DNA of 64,000 nt from Chitinimonas sp036961565 (GCF_036961565.1 NZ_JBAMDD010000014.1:47031-111030), one strand, 5' to 3'; positions 1 to 8,776 are shown, counted from the first letter of the stretch. Numbers and translations are program-made. Notes: generated by a model from the sequence alone, not told the origin.

Positions 1-53
1 GTCTGACGCATCCTTCTCAACCGGTGGACGAAACGCAGTTCGTCCGCTTCTGA
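1..53 (+). CDS. 3' end of an upstream gene, possibly a chemoreceptor or CheA
   Basis: Only the last 16 codons are inside the window, read from base 3 to a TGA at 51-53; the peptide ends in QPVDETQFVRF. It lies 16 bases before cheW in the same direction, so it is very likely part of the same chemotaxis operon. A short proline-containing linker ending in an aromatic residue fits the C-terminal tail of a methyl-accepting chemotaxis protein, but 16 residues cannot prove it and a cheA end is also possible. Confidence 0.45.
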   Translation, partial: LTHPSQPVDETQFVRF

Positions 54-69
54 CCCCGGTGGTGACACT

Positions 70-609
70 ATGAGCCAGGCCCTTACTCCTCACCGACGCG
101 CCAGCGTACCCATGGTCGAGCCGGTGGAGCAGCCGCAGTACCTGACCTTCAGGCTGGGAACCGAGACCTATGCGCTGGAGATACTGCATATCAAGGAGAT
201 CATTGAGTATGGTGGCCTGACGGAAGTGCCGCTGATGCCGCGCTTTCTGCGTGGCGTGATCAACCTGCGCGGTGCGGTGGTGCCGGTCATCGACCTGGCA
301 GTGCGGTTTGGCAGGCCCGCCACCACCATAGGCAAGCGCAGCTGCATCGTGATTGTGGAAGTGCAGTACGGTGACGACTGGCACGACCTGGGCGTGATAG
401 TGGATGCCGTGGACGAAGTGCTGGACCTGCCGCCCGAAGCCATAGAGCCGGCGCCGGCCTTTGGTGCCCAGCTAAGGGCTGAGTTTATCCGTGGCATGGG
501 CAAGATCAGCGGCCGATTCGTCATCGTGCTGTCGCTCGAGCATGTGTTGTCCATCGACGAGATGGCCGAGCTGGCCGGTACCAGTGAAAGTCTGCATCCT
601 GAAAGCTGA
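70..609 (+). CDS. cheW: Chemotaxis adaptor protein CheW
   Basis: CheW couples methyl-accepting receptors to the CheA kinase at the cytoplasmic face of the receptor array. The 179-residue product has a disordered N-terminus of about 20 residues and then one CheW/SH3-like domain (roughly 22-165) with the typical blocks YLTFRLGTETYALEI, a run ending in GVINLRGAVVPVIDL, and a late IRGMGKI segment. Length fits a stand-alone CheW. It is followed by cheR after 4 bases, then cheD and cheB, a classical beta/gammaproteobacterial adaptation operon. There are no odd features. Confidence 0.95.
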   Translation: MSQALTPHRRASVPMVEPVEQPQYLTFRLGTETYALEILHIKEIIEYGGLTEVPLMPRFLRGVINLRGAVVPVIDLAVRFGRPATTIGKRSCIVIVEVQYGDDWHDLGVIVDAVDEVLDLPPEAIEPAPAFGAQLRAEFIRGMGKISGRFVIVLSLEHVLSIDEMAELAGTSESLHPES

Positions 610-613
610 GCAT

Positions 614-1462
614 GTGAGCCCCGCACCGGTGGAGGCACTTTCCCCGCAAGATTTCGGCCTGGTGCAGATGGCGGATGCCGAATTTCTGCTTTACCAGGTG
701 CTGGTGGAGCGCCTGACCGGCATACACCTCGCTCCCATCAAGAAAGCCATGCTGTCCGGCCGCCTGGCCAAGCGGCTGCGCGATCGCAGCATTGCCAACT
801 ACGGTGAATACTTCCGCCTGATAGGCGACGGTGGCGATGCAGAGGAGCGCCAGCTTGCCATCGACCTGATTACTACCAACGAAACCTATTTTTTTCGCGA
901 GCCCAAGCATTTTGATGCCTTGCGTGATGTCCTGCTGCCGCAACTGGGACGGCAGCCGGTGCGCATCTGGAGTGCCGCCTGTGCCAGCGGGGAGGAGAGC
1001 TACAGCCTTGCCATGGTGCTGGCAGACCGATTGGAGCAGAGGGTGGCATGGGAGGTCATCGGTTCCGATATCTCCAGCAGGGTGCTGTCGATGGCGCGGC
1101 GTGGGCTCTACCCGATGGAGCGGGCACATCATATTCCGACTGAATACCTCAAGCGTTTCTGCCTGCGGGGTACTGGCGACTATATGGGTAGCCTGCTGAT
1201 AGACAAGGGGCTGCGGCAGAAGGTGCGTTTCATGCCGGTCAACCTGATTGCACCCTTGCCGGAAATGGGCCGTTACGACGCGGTCTTTCTGCGTAATGTC
1301 ATTATTTATTTTGACGCCGAAACCAAGCGGCGGGTGGTGAATGCCGTTGCTGCCACCCTCAAGCCCGGTGGCTGGCTGGTGGTCGGCCACTCCGAATCGT
1401 TGATAGGCATACCCAGCGATCTTGAGCCGATACTCCCTACGATCTATCGGAAGCGTGTATGA
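614..1462 (+). CDS. cheR: Chemotaxis protein methyltransferase CheR
   Basis: CheR methylates glutamates on chemoreceptors using S-adenosylmethionine. The product shows the helical CheR N-domain (about 20-75), the family motif NETYFFRE (89-96), a Rossmann SAM-binding loop SAACASGEE (120-128) and RNVIIYFD (227-234). The frame is open far upstream inside cheW. I place the start at GTG 614, directly after the cheW stop (282 residues); ATG 668 is an alternative that begins nearer the conserved domain. The stop overlaps the cheD start as ATGA, implying translational coupling. Identity is secure, the exact start is not. Confidence 0.92.
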   Translation: MSPAPVEALSPQDFGLVQMADAEFLLYQVLVERLTGIHLAPIKKAMLSGRLAKRLRDRSIANYGEYFRLIGDGGDAEERQLAIDLITTNETYFFREPKHFDALRDVLLPQLGRQPVRIWSAACASGEESYSLAMVLADRLEQRVAWEVIGSDISSRVLSMARRGLYPMERAHHIPTEYLKRFCLRGTGDYMGSLLIDKGLRQKVRFMPVNLIAPLPEMGRYDAVFLRNVIIYFDAETKRRVVNAVAATLKPGGWLVVGHSESLIGIPSDLEPILPTIYRKRV

Positions 1463-1965
1463 GCTTTCAGATTGATATCTTTCTGCAGCCAGGCGAGGTG
1501 TATTTCGGCGACCGCGATACCCGCATACGCACGTTGCTGGGCTCCTGCATTGCCATCACCTGGTGGCATCCAGGCCGGCAAGTGGGGGGCATGTGCCACT
1601 ACCTCTTGCCGCAGCGTCCGCAGGGGCACCCGCGTGGCGATGGCCCGCTGGATGGACGCTATGCCGAGGAGGCTTTCCAACTGGCCATGCGCTATATTCA
1701 TTCGGCAGGGACCTTGCCGGCTGACTATGTGGTGAAGATGTTTGGTGGTGGTCAGATGCTGATTACCGATACCGGCCGCATGCCGGCTGTGGGCGAGCGC
1801 AATATTGAATTTGGCAAGCAGTGGCTGGCAGGCAATGGCTTCCGCTTGAGCCGGGAACACCTGGCAGGCAATGGTCATAGGCACATCGTGTTCGATGTTG
1901 CTACTGGCGATGTGTGGTTGCGCTACCGGCCGCAGGATGAACCCGCCGGCAAAACGAAACCATAG
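1459..1965 (+). CDS. cheD: Chemoreceptor glutamine deamidase CheD
   Basis: CheD deamidates specific glutamines of chemoreceptors to glutamates, creating methylation sites. The 168-residue product has the expected active-site signature: Cys30 in LLGSC and His47 in GGMCHYLLP. A conserved FGGG segment follows near residue 95. The start overlaps the cheR stop by four bases, and cheB follows after a 46-base gap with its own ribosome-binding site. Together cheR, cheD and cheB form the complete receptor-modification set. Confidence 0.94.
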   Translation: MSFQIDIFLQPGEVYFGDRDTRIRTLLGSCIAITWWHPGRQVGGMCHYLLPQRPQGHPRGDGPLDGRYAEEAFQLAMRYIHSAGTLPADYVVKMFGGGQMLITDTGRMPAVGERNIEFGKQWLAGNGFRLSREHLAGNGHRHIVFDVATGDVWLRYRPQDEPAGKTKP

Positions 1966-2011
1966 CGTACCCCGGCAGGCAAGGGGGCTTGGGGACAGAC
2001 AGGGGGAAGCG

Positions 2012-3154
2012 ATGCCCATCAACGTGCTGATCGTCGATGACTCGGCCGTGGTGCGCCAGGTGGTGAGCGAGGAGCTGGGCCGCGAGACCGATATCAAGGT
2101 CATAGGCGCGGCGGCTGACCCTATCTTTGCCCAGGAACGCATGAAGCTGCAGTGGCCCGATGTCATCGTGCTGGATATCGAGATGCCCCGTATGGACGGC
2201 ATCACCTTCCTGAAGAAACTGATGGCGGAGCGGCCTACGCCGGTCGTCATTTGTTCCAGCCTGACTGAAAAAGGCGCGGCCATTACGCTGGAAGCCTTGT
2301 CCAGCGGGGCGTTGGGCATCATTACCAAACCTTCCATCGGGGTGCGGGACTTTCTGCAGGACAGTTCGTCTGACCTGATTTCGGCCATACGGGCGGCCTA
2401 TGCCGCCACTGGCCGCCTGAAGCTGCTGCGCAGTATGTCCGCCACGCCACCCCTGGCACCGCCTGCCAAACCTGCGGCCCCCATGTCTTTCGTGACGGAG
2501 AAGATACAGTCTCCCAAGCTGACAGCCGATGCGATATTGGACGCACCCAATGGCGTGCCCGTGGTGGGGCAGACCGAACGCATTGTGGCGGTGGGCATAT
2601 CGACCGGCGGGGTGCAGGCGTTGGAGCAGATACTGCCCCTGTTGAGCGCAGATTGCCCGGCCCTGGCCATCGTGCAGCACATGCCCGAGAAATTCACGGC
2701 GACCTTTGCGGCGCGGCTCAATACCCTGTGCCGTATCGAGGTCAAGGAGGCGCAGAACAATGACAAGCTCTTGCGCGGCCGGGCCTTGATCGCGCCGGGA
2801 GGCAAGCACCTGCTGGTGAAGCGGGCGGCGGGCCACTATTACGTTGAGGTGATAGATGGCCCGTTGGTGAGCCGGCACCGGCCCTCGGTGGATGTCTTGT
2901 TCCGCTCGGTGGCCAAGTGCGCTGGCCGCAACGCGCTGGGCGTGATCATGACGGGCATGGGTGACGATGGCGCCAAGGGACTGAAGGAAATGCGCGACAG
3001 CGGTGCCGCCACAGTGGCCCAGGATGAAGCAAGCTGTATCGTGTTTGGCATGCCCAAGGAGGCCATACGCCTGGGTGCTGCCGACAATGTGGCCAGCCTG
3101 GGGGATATTCCCGGCTTGATTGAGCGGGGGGCGCAGCGGCAGCTTTCCCGATAG
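2012..3154 (+). CDS. cheB: Chemotaxis methylesterase/response regulator CheB
   Basis: CheB removes methyl groups from chemoreceptors and is activated by phosphorylation from CheA. The 380-residue product has an N-terminal receiver (about 1-120, phospho-acceptor Asp55 in VLDIEMP, KP near 106-107), a Pro/Ala-rich linker (about 140-185) and a C-terminal methylesterase domain with the triad Ser197 (GISTGG), His223 (QHMP) and Asp318/319 (MTGMGDDG). The start at ATG 2012 is preceded by AGGGGGA; the reading frame continues upstream inside cheD but lacks a better site. Confidence 0.96.
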   Translation: MPINVLIVDDSAVVRQVVSEELGRETDIKVIGAAADPIFAQERMKLQWPDVIVLDIEMPRMDGITFLKKLMAERPTPVVICSSLTEKGAAITLEALSSGALGIITKPSIGVRDFLQDSSSDLISAIRAAYAATGRLKLLRSMSATPPLAPPAKPAAPMSFVTEKIQSPKLTADAILDAPNGVPVVGQTERIVAVGISTGGVQALEQILPLLSADCPALAIVQHMPEKFTATFAARLNTLCRIEVKEAQNNDKLLRGRALIAPGGKHLLVKRAAGHYYVEVIDGPLVSRHRPSVDVLFRSVAKCAGRNALGVIMTGMGDDGAKGLKEMRDSGAATVAQDEASCIVFGMPKEAIRLGAADNVASLGDIPGLIERGAQRQLSR

Positions 3155-3244
3155 CTTGGGCTAGTATTCTGTTAGACGGTGCGATCAAGTCGCCCTATAT
3201 TACAGCTTGTTAATATTAACTGGCGGGACTCAAGGGCAAAGCCG

Positions 3245-4465
3245 ATGTCAGTCAACGCAGAACTCAGCGTCATGGTGGTGGAAGACAGCGCGGTGCAGCG
3301 CCTGCACGCGCTCGACCTGTTGGACAATCTGGGGATCAAGAACAGGCTGGAGGCGGAGAACGGACGGCATGCACTGGAGGTGCTGGCGGTGAACGCCAAG
3401 CCCGACATCATGATTACCGACCTGGAAATGCCGGACATGGATGGCGTGGAGCTGATACGCCATATTGCCGAGCAGCATCTGGTCAATGCCTTGATCGTGG
3501 TGTCCAGCCGCGAGACCACCATCTTGTCCACGGTGGAAACCATGGCGCAGGAGCATGGCCTGATCGTGCTGGGTATTGCGCAAAAGCCACTGTCCTATGA
3601 TGGGCTGGCCAATCTGATTTCCAGATTCCGCCCCGGCGAGGTGTCGGACAAGCAGCGCGAGGCCCAATACAGCTTTACCCCCAACGATATTCGGCGGGCC
3701 ATTATCAATCGCGAGCTGGTGCTGCACCACCAGCCCAAGGTGACGACACATTCGGGTGTGATGCGGGGGGTGGAGGCGCTGGTGCGCTGGCAGCATCCCG
3801 AGCTGGGACTGGTGCCACCGGCCAATTTCATTCCCATGGCCGAGGAAGCCGGCATCATTGATGAATTGACCGATTGGGTGCTGGAGACGGCGCTCAAGCA
3901 ATTGCGCGACTGGCACGCCAGGGGGTTGACCATCAGCGTGGCGGTCAATCTGTCGGCCAAGTCGCTTTCCACGCCAGACCTGGCTGATCGTATTGCGGCC
4001 GTGACCAGCCGCATCGGTATAGAGCCCAAATACCTGCTGCTGGAGATTACCGAAACCGCCGTGATGTCGGATCTGGCATTGTCCTTGGGCACGCTTGCAC
4101 GCTTGCGGCTCAAGGGTTTTGGCTTGGGCATAGATGACTTCGGCACGGGTTTCTCATCCATGCAGCAGCTCTCGCGTATTCCCTTTACCGAGCTGAAGAT
4201 AGATCGTTCCCTGGTGCATGGCGCCTCCGAAAAACCCCATCTGCATGTCATGCTGCAAAGCACGATAGAAATGGGTAAGAAGCTGCACCTGACTACCGTG
4301 GCGGAAGGCGTGGAAAACCCCTCCGACTGGCAGTTGATCAGGCTGTTGGGCTGCGACGTGGCACAGGGTTTTTATGTCTCCAAGCCGGTGCCTGGCGATG
4401 CCCTGGCGGGCTGGCTCAAGCAGGGCACCCAGCACCTACGGCCGCAACGGCCTAGCATGGGTTGA
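3245..4465 (+). CDS. REC-EAL response regulator, c-di-GMP phosphodiesterase
   Basis: Predicted to hydrolyse cyclic di-GMP under control of a receiver domain. The 406-residue product has a receiver at about 7-125 (phospho-acceptor Asp59 in ITDLEMP) and an EAL domain at about 145-395 with EAL (177-179), an NLSAKS block, LEITETAVM, DDFGTG (297-302), a lysine in ELKID and VAEGVE. All usual metal and catalytic residues appear present, so it should be active. ATG 3245 follows an AAGGG at modest spacing. It lies 90 bases after cheB and convergent with the next gene, so it may extend the chemotaxis unit or have its own promoter. Confidence 0.92.
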   Translation: MSVNAELSVMVVEDSAVQRLHALDLLDNLGIKNRLEAENGRHALEVLAVNAKPDIMITDLEMPDMDGVELIRHIAEQHLVNALIVVSSRETTILSTVETMAQEHGLIVLGIAQKPLSYDGLANLISRFRPGEVSDKQREAQYSFTPNDIRRAIINRELVLHHQPKVTTHSGVMRGVEALVRWQHPELGLVPPANFIPMAEEAGIIDELTDWVLETALKQLRDWHARGLTISVAVNLSAKSLSTPDLADRIAAVTSRIGIEPKYLLLEITETAVMSDLALSLGTLARLRLKGFGLGIDDFGTGFSSMQQLSRIPFTELKIDRSLVHGASEKPHLHVMLQSTIEMGKKLHLTTVAEGVENPSDWQLIRLLGCDVAQGFYVSKPVPGDALAGWLKQGTQHLRPQRPSMG

Positions 4466-4497
4466 ACCAGTCGGGCACTGAACTGGCCGTGCCGGGC

Positions 4498-5328
4498 TCA
4501 GGCTGGCGATATCGGGCAACGCCCCAAGGGGGCGGGGCACGCCGGGGTGAGAGGCTTGCTTGGTGGCTTGGCCATCAGGGCCGCCAAGGTGCCGCGTTGA
4601 TGCAGTCGGTCCAAGGCGCTGTTGATACGATCAAGATGATGGCTGATCGGGGCATTGCGGGCTACGCCGATATGGATGGGGTCTCTCGCCATGGGGCGGT
4701 TGATGATCTGCCAGCGACCCAGGTGACCATAGCGCTGGTTCAGATGTTGTTCCATATCGTGTGGATCCTGGCGGGTAACGGCCAGCAGGACGACGTCCAC
4801 CCGCTTTAGCGCCAGCATGATCAGCCTGCTTTCCAGCGATGGGGACTCCTCCTCCACCTTGAACAGCTTGCCGCGCTGCTCCTCAAACTCGCCACCATAC
4901 TGGGCGCCACGCATGATGGAGAGCGTCTTGCCGCGCAGATCGGCCAGGCCGTGATAGCTGAAGGCCTCGCCGGAGCGCACCACCATCCAGACATGGGTAT
5001 CCCAGATGGGACGGGATAGCAGCAAGGCGGCCTCTCGCCTGGTGGTACGTGAGACACCCCATAGCAGGCCCTGGCCCAGCTCTGCCATGCGCTGCGCGCG
5101 GCGCCATGGATAGGCCTTGATATCAAACTGCAGCCGGGCTTCTTCACCCAGGAGCCGTATGGCCTCGGCACGCTTGTCCTCGACCGGCTTGGGTTGGCCG
5201 GCGGCGGTCATCCGCTCAGCCACCAGTATGGTCAGCCGCGCCGGTTCCACCGAGTTTGCCATGGCAGCGCCGATCAGCAGAAGCAAGCCTAGGCGGGCAA
5301 ACAGGCGGTAGGTCAGGGGTAATCCCAT
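4498..5328 (-). CDS. Periplasmic solute-binding protein, SBP_bac_3-like
   Basis: A predicted exported amino-acid-type binding protein with an N-terminal signal peptide (a hydrophobic run LGLLLLIGAAMA after a basic start) and a bilobed fold similar to family-3 solute-binding proteins. The start at ATG 5328 puts the signal peptide at the N-terminus; the frame is open 12 codons further up. No permease or ATPase genes lie nearby, so it may be a sensor or stand-alone binding protein. The C-terminus is rich in proline and looks disordered. The substrate is unknown. Confidence 0.75.
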   Translation of the reverse strand: MGLPLTYRLFARLGLLLLIGAAMANSVEPARLTILVAERMTAAGQPKPVEDKRAEAIRLLGEEARLQFDIKAYPWRRAQRMAELGQGLLWGVSRTTRREAALLLSRPIWDTHVWMVVRSGEAFSYHGLADLRGKTLSIMRGAQYGGEFEEQRGKLFKVEEESPSLESRLIMLALKRVDVVLLAVTRQDPHDMEQHLNQRYGHLGRWQIINRPMARDPIHIGVARNAPISHHLDRINSALDRLHQRGTLAALMAKPPSKPLTPACPAPLGRCPISPA

Positions 5329-5510
5329 GGGGGCATTATCACAAGGGGATGAACAATCGATCATCCTACAGAGGGAATGTGAAAACTACCATGCCATGAC
5401 CGGCCTATGCCGGTGTACCACCTTGGGCCGTTGTGGAGGGTGTCGCGCCTCTGCATCAGATTGCGGCCGAGACCAAGGGTGGAACCGGCTTGCTGGTGGG
5501 TGTGCAGGCG
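5329..5510. other. Intergenic segment with a short unexplained open stretch
   Basis: The DNA between the binding protein and moaC holds the upstream region of the minus-strand binding-protein gene. On the plus strand a stretch from about 5395 runs open into the 3' end of moaC (to about 5545) and reads like coding sequence in one frame (EGVAPLHQIAAET, then GLLVGVQALSALH), but it lacks a start codon with a ribosome-binding site. It may be a remnant or chance. Confidence 0.3.
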
Positions 5511-6002
5511 CTAAGCGCTCTGCACGCTAGCCTGCCAGTGCCCTGACTTGCCACCACGTTTCTCCAGTAGCCGTACGGTATCGATGACCATGCCCTTGTC
5601 CACTGCCTTGAGCATGTCGTAGATGGTCAGCAACGCCACGCTGACCGCCGTCATGGCTTCCATCTCTACCCCGGTGCGACCTACTGTCTCGGTCGTGGCG
5701 CGGCAGCAGACTGCGTGGTGGTTCGCATCCAGCTCAAACTCCACCGCCACATGAGTCAGGGGGATGGGGTGGCATAGCGGGATCAGGGTGCCGGTCTGCT
5801 TGGCTGCCATGATGCCGGCGAGCCGCGCCACGCCCAGTACATCGCCCTTGCTGGCCTGGCCTCCCTGCAACCGCTCGAAGGTGGTGGGCAGCATGCTGAT
5901 ACGGCCCTCGGCGGTGGCGGACCGGTGGGTTTCCGCCTTGTTGGCGACGTCCACCATATGGGCTTGGCCCTGGGCGTCGAAATGGGTCAAATCATCGCTC
6001 AT
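5511..6002 (-). CDS. moaC: Cyclic pyranopterin monophosphate synthase MoaC
   Basis: MoaC converts the MoaA product 3',8-cyclo-GTP into cyclic pyranopterin monophosphate, an early step of molybdenum cofactor synthesis. The 163-residue product carries the family blocks MVDVANKAET, KGDVLGVARLAGIMAAKQT, IPLCHPIPLT, and GVEMEAMTAVSVALLTIYDM with the conserved lysine in KAVDKGM. It is the last gene of the minus-strand moeA-moaD-moaE-mobA-moaC operon; its ATG overlaps the mobA stop. moaA itself is not in the window. Confidence 0.96.
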   Translation of the reverse strand: MSDDLTHFDAQGQAHMVDVANKAETHRSATAEGRISMLPTTFERLQGGQASKGDVLGVARLAGIMAAKQTGTLIPLCHPIPLTHVAVEFELDANHHAVCCRATTETVGRTGVEMEAMTAVSVALLTIYDMLKAVDKGMVIDTVRLLEKRGGKSGHWQASVQSA

Positions 6003-6595
6003 GTCTTATGCTCGTCTGCGGCGACTGCCGCCAAGGTATTGAAATTGGCAAAGCTGGCGCTGTCATCAAAGCCGACGGCGGCGGCTGGCAGGGTATTCAG
6101 CCAGCCGAGTACCCGGCCCTGGCCACTATCGAGATAGCGCGACAGGGCGCTGCCCAGGGATCGATGCAGCAGGCAGCACACAGGCTGCGGGCCCTCTGCT
6201 GTCGTGGCGTAGGCTGCCAGGGTGGTGCTGTTTACCGCGCTCAGCAGGCGGGCGGCCAGCTCGGTGGGTAGCAGGGGCATGTCGCATGGCAGGCACAATA
6301 GCCAGTCGTTCTGGCTGTGGTTCAAGGCCGTCTCCATGCCTGCCAGGGGGCCAGCATGGCCAGGGCGGCTGTCGCCCAGCAGCGGCAGGCCGCTGGCAGC
6401 ATAGTCAGCGAGATTGCGATTGACGCTGAGGCTGACCCGCTGGGGGCGGATGGATTGCAGCGCCAGGCGGCCCAGTGCATGCTGGTACAGGGCTGTGCCC
6501 TGCCAGGGCACCAGGCCTTTATCCAGGCCGCCCATGCGGCTGCCCTGGCCGCCGGCCAGTATCACGGCTTCATAAGGTTCAGTCGTGTTCGTCAT
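5999..6595 (-). CDS. mobA: Molybdenum cofactor guanylyltransferase MobA
   Basis: MobA attaches GMP to molybdopterin to form the guanine dinucleotide cofactor. The N-terminal nucleotide-binding loop LAGGQGSRMGGLDKGL is diagnostic and is followed by LPCDMPLLP, the expected metal-binding Asp block. The start at ATG 6595 lies inside the moaE 3' end (17-base overlap); an upstream extension in frame would lie deeper in moaE and is unlikely. The product is 198 residues, normal for the family. The stop overlaps the moaC start. Confidence 0.93.
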   Translation of the reverse strand: MTNTTEPYEAVILAGGQGSRMGGLDKGLVPWQGTALYQHALGRLALQSIRPQRVSLSVNRNLADYAASGLPLLGDSRPGHAGPLAGMETALNHSQNDWLLCLPCDMPLLPTELAARLLSAVNSTTLAAYATTAEGPQPVCCLLHRSLGSALSRYLDSGQGRVLGWLNTLPAAAVGFDDSASFANFNTLAAVAADEHKT

Positions 6596-7106
6596 TGCCG
6601 TATTGCTCGCTGACGACCTTGTGCCAGCGGGCCGCTGCGCTGTAGTCGGTTTCACGGGCGTCTACCCAGCGCGGCCCTTCGGGTGTCCATTCCTTCTTCC
6701 AGAAGGGGGCGCGGGTCTTGAGAAAGTCCATGATGAAGGCATTGGCCTCGAAGGCGGCATGGCGATGGGCGCTAGCGACCAGCACCAGCACGATGGCGTC
6801 ACCAGGGTACAGTTTGCCGACCCGGTGAATGATGCTTACCCCATGCAGCGGCCAGCGCACGGCGGCTTCTTCTGCGATGCGTATCAGGGCTTTTTCGGTC
6901 ATGCCAGGGTAGTGTTCCAGTTCCAGCGCCACCACATCATCGGCCAGGTTCAGATCACGTACCAGACCCAGAAAGCTGGTGATGGCGCCAATGCCTCTGT
7001 CGCCGGCAGACAGGGTGCGCATCTCTGCCTGCAGGTCGAAGTCCCCGACCTGCACTGCAACATGAAAGCGCGCCGACGGAATGGTAGCTTGGGGCAGTGT
7101 TTCCAT
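6579..7106 (-). CDS. moaE: Molybdopterin synthase catalytic subunit MoaE
   Basis: MoaE is the large subunit of molybdopterin synthase, which transfers sulfur from MoaD thiocarboxylate to cyclic pyranopterin monophosphate. The 175-residue product contains GAITSFLGLVRDLN, LELEHYPGMTEKAL, IIHRVGKLYPGDAIVLVLVAS, the HRHAAFEA segment and the catalytic-lysine region KTRAPFWKKEW. It sits 4 bases downstream of moaD, as usual, and overlaps mobA. Confidence 0.95.
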   Translation of the reverse strand: METLPQATIPSARFHVAVQVGDFDLQAEMRTLSAGDRGIGAITSFLGLVRDLNLADDVVALELEHYPGMTEKALIRIAEEAAVRWPLHGVSIIHRVGKLYPGDAIVLVLVASAHRHAAFEANAFIMDFLKTRAPFWKKEWTPEGPRWVDARETDYSAAARWHKVVSEQYGNDEHD

Positions 7107-7110
7107 CGCG

Positions 7111-7368
7111 CTAGCCTCCTGTTACGGGAGGGAACACCGCGACTTCGGCGCCATGGTGCAACTGGGCGCTGAAATCAGCCATTTCCTGATCCAAGGCGAC
7201 ACGATAGACGCGCTCGCCAGCCAGTTCCTCGGCCCAGGCGTCGCCACGGGCTGCCAGGTGGGCAATCAGGCCTGCCACGGTTTGTATGCCTTCGGGCAGG
7301 CTCAGTTGTTCTTCTGCCATGCCAAACCGCTCACGCAGGCGGGCGAAGTAAAGCAGTGTCACTTGCAT
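7111..7368 (-). CDS. moaD: Molybdopterin synthase sulfur carrier subunit MoaD
   Basis: MoaD is a ubiquitin-like sulfur carrier. The 85-residue protein starts MQVTLLYFARLRERFG and ends VFPPVTGG, with the C-terminal Gly-Gly that is adenylated and thiocarboxylated. It lies between moeA (5-base gap) and moaE (4-base gap), supporting co-transcription and stoichiometric expression with moaE. Confidence 0.95.
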   Translation of the reverse strand: MQVTLLYFARLRERFGMAEEQLSLPEGIQTVAGLIAHLAARGDAWAEELAGERVYRVALDQEMADFSAQLHHGAEVAVFPPVTGG

Positions 7369-7373
7369 AGGGA

Positions 7374-8585
7374 CTATCCAATCAGTTGATCCAGTGGCAG
7401 ATACCGTACGGTATCGCCTTTTTTCACGGTATGGCCGGCGGGCAGGTCTATCAGACCGCTGGCCCAGGCCAGGCTGCTCATGACGGCCGAGCCCTGGCTG
7501 GGGTAGAGGGTGGCGCTCAATCCACCGACGCTGTCCACTTCCAGCCTGGCGCGCAGAAACTCCCGGCGCTTGTCGGCGCGTGGCCAGTCAAAGCCGGCGC
7601 TGACCTGAAGGCCGGCAGCGGGCTGTGATGGGCAAGCCATGCGGCGCAGCAGGAAAGGACGGGCCAGCAGTAAAAAGGTCAGGAAGGCGCTGACTGGGTT
7701 GCCTGGCAGGCCGATGAAGTCGGCTTGGCCTACCTTGCCAAACGCCAGCGGCTTGCCGGGCTTGATGGCAATGCGCCACAGGTCCAGCTGCCCCAGCTCG
7801 GACACCGCTGCCTTGACGTGATCTTCCTCTCCCACCGAGACCCCGCCGCAGGTGATGACCACATCGTTCTCCCGTGCCGCATGGCGCAAGGCGGCCAGGG
7901 TGGCGTCATGGCTATCGGCCACCTTGCCGTAGTCGTGGACCTGGCATCCCAGCCTGCCCAGCAAGCCGCCGATGGCAAACTGGTTGGAGTTGTAGATGCC
8001 ACCTGCCGGCAGGGGCTGGCCCGGCTGGGTCAGTTCGTCGCCAGTACACAGCAGCCCCACCCGCAAGCGCGGATGTACCGGCAGTTCGGCTATGCCCAGA
8101 GAGGCAGCCAGCGCAATATGCTGGGGGGCCAGTCTTTGCCCTGCCTGCAATACCGTGCTGCCAGCCGCGATGTCTTCTCCCAGCCGGCGTATATGCTGGC
8201 CAGGCCGAGGGGGGTTCTCCAGGCTGATCACAGCGTCGCCAGCGTTGACCTCCTCTTGCGGTACCACGGCGTTGCAGCCTGGCGGCACGGGCGCGCCGGT
8301 AAAGATGCGGGCGGCGCTATTGGCCGCCAAGGGCTGGCCGGTTGCGCCAGCGGCGATACGTTGCACCACCGGTAGGCTCGCGGGTATCTGCGCAAAGTCG
8401 GCGATATGGAGGGCATAGCCATCCATGGCGCTGTTGTCGAAGCCGGGCACGGCCATAGGGGCGATCACGTCCTGTGCCAGTACCCGGCCATCGCATTCGT
8501 TCAGCGGCAGGGATTGCTGCCGGGTATCTGCCTGGGCTGCTGCCAGCAGGCGGGCCAGGGCTTCGTCAAAGGTCATCAGGGACAT
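7374..8585 (-). CDS. moeA: Molybdopterin molybdenumtransferase MoeA
   Basis: MoeA inserts molybdate into adenylated molybdopterin. The 403-residue product shows N-terminal domain blocks (VIAPMAVPGFDNSAMDGYAL), the IFTGAPVPPGCNAVVPQEEV segment, the MoCF-binding domain VGLLCTGDEL, GGVSVGEEDHVK, and FGLPGNP-type residues (IGLPGNPVSAF), ending with the C-terminal beta domain. It is the first gene of the Moco operon, and its promoter lies in the 213-base region shared with divergent nadA. Confidence 0.95.
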   Translation of the reverse strand: MSLMTFDEALARLLAAAQADTRQQSLPLNECDGRVLAQDVIAPMAVPGFDNSAMDGYALHIADFAQIPASLPVVQRIAAGATGQPLAANSAARIFTGAPVPPGCNAVVPQEEVNAGDAVISLENPPRPGQHIRRLGEDIAAGSTVLQAGQRLAPQHIALAASLGIAELPVHPRLRVGLLCTGDELTQPGQPLPAGGIYNSNQFAIGGLLGRLGCQVHDYGKVADSHDATLAALRHAARENDVVITCGGVSVGEEDHVKAAVSELGQLDLWRIAIKPGKPLAFGKVGQADFIGLPGNPVSAFLTFLLLARPFLLRRMACPSQPAAGLQVSAGFDWPRADKRREFLRARLEVDSVGGLSATLYPSQGSAVMSSLAWASGLIDLPAGHTVKKGDTVRYLPLDQLIG

Positions 8586-8730
8586 GGCAACGTCTCAGAG
8601 TCGTGGGTGCGGCCTAACCCTACACCAAGGTGGCATGCAAGGGGAGGGTGGTGGCGCAAAGCCCTTGATTTTGTTATGGTGCGATTGTGCTGCTGTCGCA
8701 AGGCGCGGGGATTCCGCGTGCAGCCTGCAA

Positions 8731-8776
8731 GAACCGCCCGGTTTGCCGGGCCCAGTCTGCCGCCGGAGAGGCGGTG
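8731..8776 (+). promoter_or_regulatory. Structured leader upstream of nadA
   Basis: The region between moeA and nadA carries two perfect GC-rich hairpins ahead of the nadA ribosome-binding site: CCCGG-TTTG-CCGGG (8737-8750) and CCGCC-GGAGA-GGCGG (8760-8774). They would lie in the nadA 5' leader if transcription starts upstream near 8690. No known riboswitch class is recognised, and a function is not shown. Confidence 0.35.
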
